Of a stretch of 64,000 bases of DNA, positions 53,001 through 64,000 are shown in pieces; position 1 is the first letter of the stretch; each line of letters starts with the position of its first letter. Source of the DNA: Hippophae tibetana (Eukaryota; Streptophyta; Magnoliopsida; Rosales; Elaeagnaceae); contig CM072811.1 in NCBI GenBank assembly GCA_037013495.1, positions 26,104,159 through 26,168,158 of the forward strand. The letters run 5' to 3'. The position numbers and the translations under genes were made by a program. The notes beneath the pieces were generated by a model, which was not told the origin of the DNA, did not search any database, and worked only from the letters and a program-made list of their open reading frames with translations.

Positions 53001-56000
53001 CCTCTTTGAGGTCTCCAAGCTTCTTGATCTACTATTCCCATTTGATAAAATGATTTTTGTTGTCTTAAGCTTTGCTCCAACATTTTCAATCTTGGGGTTT
53101 CTCCTTTTGTTATTCCACAACTCCCAACTCCATCTTTTTCTCCCAATAATTCACAGCTATGCTTTAACTCATCTGATATTGCATCTTTTAGACATCTAAA
53201 GTGTCTTGACATTGCTTTTTGAGCTAATATTGTGTACGGTACTGCTGCCCCAAAACCCATTACCAAATCAAATGAATTCACCACCATTTTCATTTGTTCA
53301 CAGTACTTGTTGTATCTTCTATCCACCTGCATACCAATATCTCCAATTATTAGAATGACCATTCAAGCATGCAATTAACACTTCTTTATGCATGGTAGGT
53401 TTAACACATCAACCGACGAGTCTTGTAATATATCAGACAATTATTGATTAGACAAAAAATTCATTTTTTATTAACATATTACACTTAAAATGTCACATAT
53501 TATCATAAGGGTTCTTGGATAATTAATTTGAAAGCATTTATATTCTAAATTAATGAAGGTAAATTCGATACAGAGGTTCAAAATAACCAGATGGTATAAT
53601 ACTTTAATTAATTTGCTGTTAAATAGAAATGATACATGAAAGATGAAAGAACAAATTAATGCGTGAAATAAAGCCTAATATTACATCAAAATGATTGTTG
53701 ACTGATCATGCTTAGATTCCTTGTACTCTTTTATTTTAACCCAATAAAGTCACCAGTCTTCTGGGCACTAACAAAAAGAAAGAAAGAACGAAAGAAAGAA
53801 AAAGAAAAAGATAAAAAAAGAAGAAAGATCTATGAAAGAAAAAAGAAAAGTCTACCAATAGGTCAAGTCAACAAAGATATAATAACGTTAATGGTTATTG
53901 GCTAGCTGTTGCTTTGGCTTCAAAACTACTGTGATAGGTATGAATTTTTTTTGTTTATATAAGAATTAATAACTACTTTTTACCTTTAACTGTACACTAC
54001 GCTGATGCTAGCAATTCTGATTGATTGATCAGGTATTGATGCATAAAATTTTATATCTATTAAATATCATATTAGTTACTAATTACTCATCAAATTGAAG
54101 ATGTAATATTAATAAATTTATAAAAATATTTTTATAAATTGTAATACATAAATTTTCTCTAATTTTTATCTAACTATCACAAATTTATCGTAATAATCTT
54201 AACTAAGATGATGGCTTACTTATAACATCACTATACATAATTTCAATTTCAGGTTGATAATAAGATTTATCACATAGAGTTTATAGATAATATAGCTCTT
54301 AATAATATTTGTACTTAGAGACTTGATGATAGGGTCATGATGTACCATTTTTGATGCTAACAACAACCTACTTATAGATTTTGTTAAGTTTTTTTATTTT
54401 TAAAAAAGGGTTCTTTAAATAATATTCTCTTTATTTTATATTATTAATATAGAAAGATACTAAAAAAATTCAATTTAATTGGTATCTCTTAGTGCATCTA
54501 TTAATACATACACATATCATCTACACATTGAAGATTTTTCCTATCACCAAACTTTTACTTAAGACAGACCTAATAATGTAGCTTTACCCGGCACCAATCC
54601 CAAATTGGTGAAATAAAATATAATTCTCATTTTTTATTATTAAAAAAACAGTTTGTGTGAAATCAAAGCCTACATAGGCTATACCAACTTTGGTCCTATA
54701 GTCTATAGAGAATCCAATATTTGTGCGACAGCCGGCTTTTCTCTGTTTTGAATTATTATTATTATTTTATATCTTCATTATGATTGGCCAGAATTTTCTT
54801 TTTGTTTGAATTTGTTGTTTCTAAAATATAAATAATGGAATATTAAAAAACATAAAAATTTAAAGAATTAAAAAAAGTAATTCATGAGAGAGATTACATG
54901 CCTCATCAAGAATTGATAGTAGTTTGACCTTCCTTCTTTGATGCTCAATCCTATCACCTACTGACAAATTAGGAGAAGCATCCTTTGATGAAGATGAAGA
55001 TCCATGATGATTATTAATGTAGCTTCTAGGGTTTGTATTTTGGCTTCGAATTAATTTTTCATTCCTAAATTGATCCTTACCCACACTGCAAAATTCTTCT
55101 AACAGTTGTTGAGTTGCCTTTACATACATGGAATTTCTCAAAAAATTCACAACTCCTATTGAGCTACCAAACCCAACATTTATAATTTGTTGATTTTGAT
55201 CATCATCAGTAATCCCACCTTGTAAATTTTGCAATATTGTTTGGTTGTGAGCATGACTTGTACCCATTAATCCTTGATTGTAGTTATACAGAAACCCACC
55301 ATCATCAATATCACCCATTTTCAATTCCTCAGCTTTGTTTGTTGCTTCAAAGTTTTGTAATGTTGAAGATAATGACAATGAAAGTCCTTGGCCTTCCACA
55401 ATAACCCTTTCATTTTGGTTATCAGAAACCCATGTGAATTGTCCAAAAGGCCCTCCACAAATTGGTGTAGTTGAAGTGGTGTATCCTTGAAGAGAAGAAC
55501 CCGGAGGTGAAGCCGATCTTTGTCGTGGATTCATTACAAAAAGCTGCATTGCAGCTGCTGAATTGGAAGCACTATTAATGCTTGAAAGTTGATTGTGAAC
55601 TACTTGCTGGTGATGATCACTAGTTTTCTGACTATTTGTCGTATTTGATTGGCATAATGGTTGAGCCACCCATTCATTACCAATTGATCTACTTCCATAC
55701 CATTCAGTATTTTGTGGTAATAGCTGTTGTGACGTTGGCCGAGTAGATATGTATTGTTGCTCCAAGAATTGAGAAGTAGTAGTACTGGTACCTCCTTGAG
55801 TAAAATTGAACATTTCAGATAACATTCCAGTAGATTCTTCTTCTTCTTCTTCTTCTTCTTCTTCTTCTTCTTCTAAGCCCACAAATGGAGGAGGAGGAGG
55901 AGGAGGTCCATCACAGCCTTTGTCCTTTTGGATCTGATGGCCAAATTGGTTTTGACGCTGATCAGAGTGATGGTCTTGAAGGCTCTCAAACCCATTTGAG

Positions 56001-56107
56001 AAGCTGAAGATACCTGTAGCCATTTGATGGTAATCTTGGGACATAGAATTGATTGATTGGTGAAGCTTCAAGTTGGAGAATATTGATGTTGGTGTTGCTA
56101 TTCCCAT
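50080..56107 (-). CDS. BEL1-like homeodomain protein (BLH2/BLH4, SAWTOOTH type)
   Basis: Four coding exons: 56107-54902, 53326-52941, 52137-52077 and 50499-50080, giving 690 residues. Introns 2 and 3 are GT-AG; intron 1 reads GAG before GCATGT and is best explained as GC-AG. The start MGIATPTS and the phrase SMSQDYHQ ... GIFSFSNGF match the SAW1/SAW2 group. In order: seven Pro (68-74), thirteen Glu (79-91), GLSLSLSS (241-248), SKY region (about 320-345, here with SMY), BELL domain (about 388-465), TALE homeodomain (about 505-568, loop Pro-Tyr-Pro, [18 protein letters not shown]), and ZIBEL motif ([11 protein letters not shown]) close to the stop. BELL proteins pair with KNOX proteins in the nucleus to control meristem and leaf-margin genes. 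The protein ends five residues after the start of LRHAG, without the usual short tail. Confidence 0.94.
50500..52076 (-). other. BELL gene intron 3
   Basis: 1577 bp, GT-AG (CAG before GTTGGT; GGGCAG before GTATCA). AT-rich, no bounded element recognised apart from the pentanucleotide run. Confidence 0.85.
50536..50600. repeat. (TAAAA)n pentanucleotide repeat in BELL intron 3
   Basis: About eleven AAAAT units following three AAAT units, just upstream (in gene sense) of the last exon's acceptor. Confidence 0.95.
53327..54901 (-). other. BELL gene intron 1, apparent GC-AG
   Basis: 1575 bp. The donor reads GATGAG then GCATGT, the acceptor TATGCAG then GTGGAT. Using the GC donor keeps the conserved phrase [19 protein letters not shown] in frame. 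The nearest GT, four bases on, would shift the frame. Confidence 0.85.
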
Positions 56108-56510
56108 ATCAATAACAAACTTTTCTTCTTCATCATTTCCTTAATTATTAATTTTTTTTTTAAATTACCTTTTCTCCACTATGACTATACCACCCACCTT
56201 CTTTACCTTACTGCTCAATTGATTTGTCAGATTCAGAAACCAAAGTTCACTCACTCACTCACTCATCAAAATTATATTAAATAAAAAAAATTCAAAAAAA
56301 AAGGAAAAAAATAAAATAAAATAAAAAGTTAATTACCTGTTGGAGTTGCAGAGTACGAAAGAAAGTTAGGATATCAGATATCGTTTTCTCTTGTTGGAAT
56401 TCAATTTGTGTTTCTGGGTTTGTTGTGTCTCTGTTTGTCGGCTCTTTCTTTTTCTCTCGTTTTCTATCTTCTTGTTAATTTAAAGGCGTAGGAGAATTTT
56501 ATATTTTTGC
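56108..56510 (-). promoter_or_regulatory. BELL gene leader, probable leader intron, TATA box
   Basis: On the minus strand a TATAAAATT lies at about 56496-56505. A CA/GA-rich leader follows and ends in CCAACAG before GTAATT (donor at about 56335). An intron in the leader just before the ATG would fit; the acceptor is uncertain (ATTAAG near 56145 is one choice). (ACTC)n repeats near 56250-56266 would lie in that intron. Confidence 0.45.
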
Positions 56511-57368
56511 AATTACCTTATGGAGGACAAGAAAAGAGGGAAATTACATATTATATAAAACAAAACAAAACAAAAAAATATGATATTTAATCCAAATAAC
56601 CTATCATTATTATTGATAAATCAACCCACAAAACTATATTAAATGAATTTTTTTCATTTTACTTTAAGATTTTGATAAATTTGTAATATATAATAATTGT
56701 AACCCAAAAAAAAAATGGTGTAATCTTCCTTTGGAATCTGATATTTCTCTCAAATTAAGCTACTTGCATACCAACCCATGAAAGAGATAGAGCGAGAGAG
56801 AGTGATTAAGAGAAGAGAAGACGTTGCTGTTCTTCTTTACCTCTTCTTTAAATCTATTATTCCTTTTTTGTTTTTCTTTCTGCATCTTCTAAATCAATTA
56901 TTCTATATTTATTTGATTTTTTCTTACACTAGTATTAAAAAAACATACATATATATATATATATAATTAAAATAATATAATATAATATTATTGATAAATA
57001 CAATTAATTTTGTAAAACTTATTTTACAAAACCAATATCATAAATTTATTTAAAATAATACTTTTAAAATTTAAAATAATAAAAATAACATTATTATTTT
57101 AAATTAAGAAGTATATGAATTAACGTTAATGATATTATTTTTATTATTATAAATTTTAGAGGTGTTAATTTAGTGGTTATTCTCTAAAAACATTTAAGTG
57201 TATAATTATATTTTTTTCTTATAAAATAAAAAATATATATTATGTATATTTACAAAAAAGTGTATAAATTTTTTTTTTTTGAAAATTAAAAGTGAATTAT
57301 ATAAATCATATAAAAATTAAGGGAAAAAATATGAAATAGTTAGTATAGTTTTTATTTTAATTCTTTTA
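56511..57368. other. AT-rich intergenic stretch
   Basis: Upstream of the BELL promoter. Simple (TA)n runs near 56947-56966. Nothing else supported. Confidence 0.5.
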
Positions 57369-57374
57369 TTGAGG

Positions 57375-57560
57375 ATAGGGATGGTAATTTTTAAAAGGAT
57401 ACAAAAAAAAACACGACTTGAACAGGATCCCTTAGAATCTCGGGTCAAAAAATGGGCCAATCCATTTAAACCTCAAAAGAACAGGTCGGATCCGGATTTA
57501 AAACGGGCCAATATGTTTGACCCATTCCTTAAAAAAAATGGATGGTCGCAGTGAGATAAA
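57375..57560. repeat. MITE fragment with GGATCCGG-type motifs
   Basis: AGGGATGGTAATTTTTAAAA at the left, then GGGTCAAAAAATGGGCC, CAGGTCGGATCCGG and ACGGGCC motifs, in the style of hAT MITEs that begin AGGGATGGCAA. The right end is not resolved. Confidence 0.4.
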
Positions 57561-57609
57561 ATGTAAAAAACTAAAAGCCTAAATACACATTTATACCATT
57601 TTTTAAACA

Positions 57610-57717
57610 CGCAGTGAGACAGTGAAGCAGAAATCCTAACACCCACTCGACATCGTTCTGCTTCTCGCCGTCTTCGTTCTCCTAGTTGCATTCTTCGTTG
57701 CCATTCTCTCCTTCACA
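57610..57717 (+). other. Leader-like patch, possible first exon
   Basis: A pyrimidine-rich, less AT-rich segment (ATCCTAACACCC, CTTCTCGCCGTCTTCG) ends in CTTCACAG before GTACTG, a good splice donor. It has the look of a plant 5' non-coding first exon, but no coding exon follows before the transposon debris at 58.3 kb. Confidence 0.3.
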
Positions 57718-58350
57718 GGTACTGCTACTTTACCGGTATTATATATATATATATATATTAAGAACTATCAGTGATCTTTTGCTTAAAAATCTGATGGAAG
57801 GTGTAAAGATTTTTTTTCCTAATAAGTATTATATGATCAAAATGTGTGCATCTAATTTTGATATAATGACTCACTTAAATTAGAATAGAAATTGGAAAAA
57901 TCCACTTCTTGAGATGTCAAAAGTTAGATGGAAATGGACTTTCATTGACTGTTAAGGACAAAATAAAGATACAGGAAAATATTTGAACATATTTGCTAAG
58001 TTTATGTAACAATATAGTAATTAATAAGTCATGAATTGTGATGGAAATAATAATAAATAATTAAAATATTTACTAGTATTTAAATACTAAGAAGAATAAA
58101 CAATTTTTTTAAAAAGTAAGATATTTTAGGTTATCAATTTAGTTTTTATATTATATGTTTCAAATTATATAGATTAGGATTTTATATTGAAAATGAGAAA
58201 GAAGTTATAGGATATAAATAATGTTATTTTGTTTTTCATGTTTTATATGGACTTAAAGTTAACATTGATTAATTTATTTATATGGTGACAATTTGATATC
58301 ATCATATGCTTCATTTATTCTTATGTCTTCTTTGACATATGGATTAAAAA
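57718..58350. other. AT-rich stretch, nothing supported
   Basis: Low-complexity sequence with one short (TA)n run near 57741-57758. Confidence 0.5.
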
Positions 58351-58355
58351 TAAAA

Positions 58356-58689
58356 ATGACACCATCATCACAAGATACTTTTAAAAATGAAGATATTGAG
58401 AATAATGATGAGATTAATACGAATGAGATGATCAAAAATTTGGATCCAAAAGACAAAGGAAAAAAAACTTATGAAGAAAAGATCAATAATTTGGGATCAT
58501 TATGAAGATCTTTCAATAAGACTTGACAAAGTGGAGAGAACTAAGTGTAAATATTGTGGTGTTTCTTTTTTATTTGCATCATTCTATGGAATAGGTAATT
58601 TTACGCCTCATTATGCAAAGTGTTCTAAGAAAGTTAATCGTGATGTTGGTCAGATGATTATTGATAAGGAAATAGGGAATAAAAAATAG
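58356..58689 (+). pseudogene. hAT transposase fragment, BED finger only
   Basis: An acidic N-terminal segment (from about 58356, MTPSSQDTF) and, in another frame from 58471, a BED-type finger: SIIWDHYEDL, KCKYCGVSF, then GNFTPHYAKC. The two pieces are offset by a frameshift near 58475-58500, and the protein stops at 58689 before any catalytic domain. The next ten bases lead straight into the terminal repeat at 58699, so the rest of the transposon may have been displaced by that insertion. It differs clearly from the finger in the 20-25 kb hAT. Confidence 0.75.
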
Positions 58690-58698
58690 AAAATAGGA

Positions 58699-59227
58699 TG
58701 TCTACTTGATAGAGCTTTACTACATTTTTTTAGATAAGAAACAAGAAGAGATAAAGGGTATTTATTGAAGTTACCCAAGCACACAACCAACCTCGTCGAG
58801 AGTCCTCATCAACCACTTCGATGGGGATCTGTGAGAGGTCCAACGAGGCCATTGTTTAGGACTTCATCGAGGATCTCATCACAGTGCAAAAAAGTCTCAT
58901 TTTTTGTTTCCAAAATTATCTAGTAATTTTCATAAATACTTGTAGCTAAAAAGAAACAAAAATACGAGTGAAAATGTTAGCTCACTTGCACGTTCACTAG
59001 TTAAAAACCATAGTGCTCTACCTTGCATGCACACTATGAAAACCAATCTCATATTGTGTGAAAGCATGCTCGCATACAAAGTGTACCTAACTATGTACAT
59101 GTGTACATTACTGTTCATTAGTAACTAACCTTACATAAAGGAATATAAATACACTAAGTAAAACAAACAAACTCTATGTTTTACAAATTTAAGGCTAACA
59201 CAGGCACAAAGGAAAATGTGACTTACA
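58699..59227. repeat. Left terminal repeat of the 58-62 kb element
   Basis: Shares in order with 61468-61968: TTACCCAAGCA, CATCGAGGA, TTTCATAAATA, TGTGTGAAA, CATACAAAGTGTAC and ACTTACA. Confidence 0.8.
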
Positions 59228-61467
59228 TTATCTATCTTTGGCTTTTTGTTTCAAAAAGCTTCCATAACTAAGTACATATGCACATCAATCTTGAGACGAT
59301 CATGAAGATGACCTAAAGATGTATGTTCCTATGAACAAAACATCAACATGCACCCAACACCAAAAATACACCTAGTCCAAATGTGTACATCTTGTGCTCT
59401 TCATCCATCTTCTCATTCAACTCATCTACTCTTTACCAATCTGAAACACAAGGGTCTCAACATATCTACACACAACAAGTTTGAAGCTCGATGACTTTAA
59501 TCTACACATGTAACTTTCACAAAAAAAAAACACATATCTTGTGAACGTATCATTCAAAAATAATGTGTAGTCTATCCAAATACTATCATGTTATCCTTAC
59601 ACATGTACACTCTGATAGGATAAGTACAATCAACATGTATCACAAATAAATACAATCTACATGCAACACAAATATGCAAACTCTCCTTAAACATATGCAA
59701 CGCTCCTCCTATATGTATGAATATCAGGTAACTTAAATGTAGTGAAAATTACACTCACCATCCCATACAATACATATTATGTTAACAAACAATGGATAAA
59801 CAAACATAAGTTAAGCACACTTCTTCTCCTTAAAAGTATGCATTTCGAGCAATAAACATGTTATCCTACACTCACATAACTTTTTCAAAGTAAAAACATC
59901 TACACAAAGTAGATAATAAAAAAATACAAAAGTAGGAAAGCATACTAAGTATGTTAAGAAAAACTCACAAAAGAGAAACATGTTAGCAAAGACTAAAATC
60001 GCCAATCTCATGAGATACAACAACAACAACAACAACAAACAAGTGAGATAATAAAGATGGCCTTAAAGGAGATCATGGGCCAAAAACACAAGAATGTGCC
60101 TCAAAATAGATCATCAGTACAAACCATGCAGTATTGCCTTAAGAGAGAGAAATGGAAACAAATTGCACAATATTTCCTCAGAAGATATTATTGGCAACAC
60201 TCACATCATTGCTAGTCAAGAAAAGGAAAGAAACTAACTAACTAGTGAGTAATACAAGCAACACCCTTTATTAATTTAATACTACAAAGCAATACAGAGA
60301 AATCTATAGGTATGCTACTAGTAAAGAAATAAAAACATGCAATTACATAAAATAAATAAGCTTTCTAATCAGATTCTAAATGTGGTATGTTTTCACATAC
60401 ATGATAGAAACTTAGATTATACTAGCATAATAATCCATTCATGTATAGCAACAATGAAGGAATCCAAGACTTGATACACAATTAGGTTAAGAAGATATTG
60501 ACTCCTTAAGAACTCGACCTAAACATGCATACAACAAAATGATAAACACTTAACTCTTAATTAGTAGCAATATAAATAAACATAGACATGTAGTAAATAA
60601 GCAACATAAATATTATTAGTAATCAGAAAGCAAGCTTTAAATGTTAAAGGCTTTCCAATCATAGTTTAAACCTCAGTATGTAGAAACATACACAACTTAA
60701 ACTTCAATTGTACTAGCTGAATAATAGAGCATGTACATCATCAAATATAACGAGGTAAACCAATATAGAATCCCTATCTATATGGTAACATTCTTGGGTT
60801 ACTTATGACAACCATTCTAACAAATAAATCCACTAAGAAATAAAATAATTACAACCCAGATAGAAATAAAACCCCATTCACCTCTATCAATCGAGACCAA
60901 TATTCGAATAGCTTATTACTACCCTCGCTTATTGCCTCCATAACAACTTGGTTCACACACAAATCTAGCTTCCTTCCAAAGCCAACACCACTCGATATAG
61001 TACAATCAGCTACCATAGATATGTAATGTGTAATGTGAACAATGAACCGTGAGAACCACCTTTAATGATGAATTACCAATAACCATTGTGGGACACTGAG
61101 TCAATCCATAAACCATAAATCATCTACGTGAGACGCATAGTCTATCCACATACCGAACATAGCAAACGATTTAAAAAGAACAACCAAAACACCCAATTCC
61201 ACTTGTTGCACATAGCCACAAATATGAGAACTCAACAATTCAGCTTAACTCACACTCAAAAAGATATTCTTATAAATAAAAAGTTACACGAAGACAACTA
61301 CCAGGCAACATATGGCTCATAGCCACACATGCTTCTTTCATAGAATCACTTGCAAACACCTCCTCGAATACTCACCACTTAAGAGCACGAGTTTTCCCAT
61401 ATAGTCACTAATCACTAATATCGAACAACACTTAAGGAGATAGTGATCTAGAAATAAAAATATGAGA

Positions 61468-61968
61468 TGTCAATTTGACAAGGCTCTATTACATTTTTTC
61501 TAGATAATAAACAAAAAGATATAGGGGTATTTATAAAAGTTACCCAAGCATATGGCCAACCTTATCCAAACCTCACTAGGGTTCCTCATCGAGGGTTTGA
61601 TGAGGCTTTTGTTGAGGACCTCATCGAGGAACCAAAAAGTCCCATTTTTCTTTTTCAAAATTATCATGTAACTTTCATAAATAGTTGCACCAAAAATGAA
61701 ACAAAAATAAGAGCGATAACATTGGCTCGCTTGCATGCTTGCTCGTCGAAAATCACAATTCTCAACCTAACCTGCATACTAAGAGAACCAACCTCATGTT
61801 GTGTGAAAAGATCCTCGCATATAAAGTGTACATAACTATGTCCGTGTGTGCATTACTAATTATTAGTAACCAACCTTACACAAAGGATGACAAATACACT
61901 TAGTAAAATAAACATACTTAGTATTTTGCACACTAGAAGTCAAGGCATAAAGGACACCATATCTTACA
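61468..61968. repeat. Right terminal repeat of the 58-62 kb element
   Basis: Partner of 58699-59227. A third, shorter relative ends at 17667. Confidence 0.8.
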
Positions 61969-62591
61969 AGTCCTAACTTAGAAATATAAAGAAACTAAAA
62001 TTCAAAAAAAAAATGGATTAGAAAAGATTATTTTTTTGATCACCTGAATGTCTTTTATTGTTTCACCTAGGTATTCTTGGTAGAGTGTTTATGTAATCTA
62101 TGTGAGAAATTTTGTAGATTACATTTATTTTATTTTTTTAATTTTTAAAAGTTTAAAAAAATGATAAGCATAGTCCTTTTTTTGGCCAATAAGGTAATCT
62201 AGTTATTTAACACATACAACCTTATCTTTAGTGCTTAACATGTTTTGATTTTTATTGTATAAATGATTCTACAACTTTGACTTATGAAAACATATATAGT
62301 TTTACATGTGATGATCAATATTTTCATGAACTTATTCACACATTCTCGAACACTCATGTATGTTATGCTTGAATTTATGATTTCTCTTGAAAGATTCTAA
62401 GATTCAACTAATCTTGGTTGTAAAATTATGCTTAGTTATATCTATTGTTTTCTAAATTTTTACCTAGGGAGGTACCTAGTATTGAGAGGACTACATACTA
62501 TAATATGTGAAGCTACCATAGTGAGTAAAGATGACTACCTCTTAATTAGCATGAAAGTTATCATGTTAAGTTTATGGCTCATGCTTGTATT

Positions 62592-62673
<82 letters not shown>

Positions 62674-64000
62674 AAAGAGAGCCAAAAGAGGTTAAAAATA
62701 AATATATATTATTTTGTAACCAATCAAATAGTTAATAATTGAGGAAAAGATAAAATAAAAATAAATAAATTTATTTTTTTGTTTTATAAATAGCCACATA
62801 AGGTATTAAACTTATTTAATTACAAACAATCACATAATTAATTAATAACTCATTTTTGCTCAAATTTTTATTATCTATTGTATGAATAAGTAAGTAGAGT
62901 AGAAAAAGAACACAAGCACACTTAGCACATATAATGACATATAAACATTTACTCAAAATAGTATATATGTTTGAACTCCACAAATATTCCAATTAAGTCA
63001 TTTATGATCAATCAAGAAGAAATCAAAGGAAAAAAGTATCACATACATGTAAAACTGTAATTGAGTCTTCAATCTTACATTTAGAGAGTCATATGACTTA
63101 GGGAGAGTCATTGTTTTAAGGGAGAGTTTGAATTGTTTGCTTTTACATTGCATTTTTATTTTTTAGGGTGACTTTAACCTCATAACATCTTTGCATAAAT
63201 AATTCTCAATTGTTTCTTACATATGTAATTTCTCGTCATTACTTTGTCATTTTTGTATGTAAAAAAGGGGGAATGATTATTGTTATACATAGAGAGGGAG
63301 AATATAAATGCATACACTACATGATTTATCTATAGTCAATTATTTTCATGTAAACTAAATTAATGTAAAATGAGGCTTTCAAGCCAAGTTGTAATTGTCT
63401 CTCTATATGGTTTTAGTTCCATATGAGCTTGTCAAGTTACACCAAAGATGGTTTTACCGAATCATATGATAGTTTCACTATAGAACGTAGGACATCAATG
63501 TATGTTTATTTTATTTCTATGAGTATCTTGTAGTGAGAGAGAGGTTTTTCCACGCAAAATATATCAAATAAGGAGTTTGTAAGGACTAAGAGTATTGACT
63601 ATTTTTGTGTATAAAATATTTACATGTAATGTAATCTTTAAGCTCATTATCAAGTCTTTCAAGAAAAGTCGAAGAATCCCTTAGTAGACTGGTCGATCCC
63701 ACTATGGATCAATCCCTAATCGATGAGACTTTGATCCTTATCTCGCTTCATATAAAATTGAGCACACCATTTTACACAAAGGGATCGATCCCTCAGATAC
63801 ACATATTAATCCCCCTTGGAAGGATTGATATGGTTACGTTAGTGTAATTTATTTTTGGGAGGGATTGATCTCACTATCGGAAATAGATGTATTTTGTCTT
63901 CTCTGATTCATTTTTTAATCACAATCAATAGCCAACTACATGTAGAGTTATGTCACATCAAATGTGTGATGTTTTTCAATTTAGGCTTTTATATGTCACT
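61969..64000. other. Unassigned AT-rich DNA to the window edge
   Basis: No gene supported. A run AAAAAAGGGGGAATGATTATT near 63262 resembles the purine tracts of Copia elements, and GGGATTGATC-like words recur at 63690-63880. These may be remains of an LTR element continuing past the edge, but no coding motif was found. Confidence 0.4.
62592..62673. repeat. Compound (TG)n(TA)n(CA)n microsatellite
   Basis: About eight TG units, then about 28 TA units, then about six CA units. The whole is nearly self-complementary and could extrude as a hairpin or cruciform. Confidence 0.95.

Larger units (their letters stand above)
58699..61968. mobile_element. Non-coding element with about 0.5-kb direct terminal repeats (LARD-like)
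   Basis: The terminal repeats 58699-59227 and 61468-61968 lie in direct orientation and enclose about 2.2 kb with no coding remains. Both repeats begin TGTC and end CTTACA, so TG...CA ends fit either orientation. A TATA-like GGTATTTAT occurs in each. This layout fits a large non-autonomous LTR element, a fossil. The repeats differ visibly (about three of four bases agree by eye), so it is old. No primer site or target duplication was recognised, so class and strand remain inferred. Confidence 0.7.

Noticed and set aside
53760-53850. Lys/Glu-rich frame as a nuclear protein
   Set aside because: It is a simple repeat (AAAGAAAG type) within BELL intron 1, so the frame is a by-product of low complexity.
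61128-61322. 64-codon frame inside the LARD-like element
   Set aside because: No capsid, protease or other enzyme motif. Isolated chance frame in a region otherwise full of stops.

Overview
This is nuclear DNA from a flowering plant, most likely a eudicot. It is very AT-rich, has intron-containing genes, and carries Copia-type LTR elements, hAT DNA transposons and MITEs. The species cannot be fixed from the sequence alone. No bacterial or organellar gene cluster is present.

Three host genes can be supported. (1) PsbO, the 33-kDa oxygen-evolving enhancer protein of photosystem II, minus strand, 4330-6018, two exons, 332 residues, apparently intact. (2) A BTB/POZ-domain protein of the Arabidopsis At3g50780 type, plus strand, 36919-40401, two exons, 528 residues. 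(3) A BELL/TALE homeodomain transcription factor of the BLH2/BLH4 (SAWTOOTH) type, minus strand, 50080-56107, four coding exons, 690 residues. Its first intron appears to be GC-AG and its C-terminal tail is short. The genes lie 11-31 kb apart with no sign of joint function. A possible orphan terminal exon (554-772) and a leader-like patch (57610-57715) are weaker host candidates.

The rest is mostly mobile-element debris. 2.0-3.4 kb: MITEs. 7.1-12.0 kb: a broken Copia element with both LTRs (minus). 14.3-17.1 kb: the front part of a second Copia element (plus), abutting an LTR-like end of a third family at 17.1-17.7 kb. 18.6-19.6 kb: a foldback element. 20.2-25.7 kb: a hAT transposon bounded by a perfect 8-bp target duplication; its transposase gene is interrupted by a 502-bp MITE of the same family. 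26.3-31.6 kb: a third Copia element with two 836-bp LTRs (minus). 31.7 kb: a 35/36-bp minisatellite. 32.2-33.15 kb: a foldback studded with palindromes close to GTAACATGTTAC. 44.2-45.4 kb: a small LTR-element remnant carrying five copies of an exact 100-bp tandem repeat. 58.7-62.0 kb: a non-coding element with about 0.5-kb terminal direct repeats, next to a hAT BED-finger fragment.

The main curiosities are the self-family insertion inside the hAT, the two large foldbacks, the 100-bp array, and the GC-AG intron and early stop of the BELL gene. I found no multi-gene novel system. All similarities were judged by eye; no alignment or database search was run.
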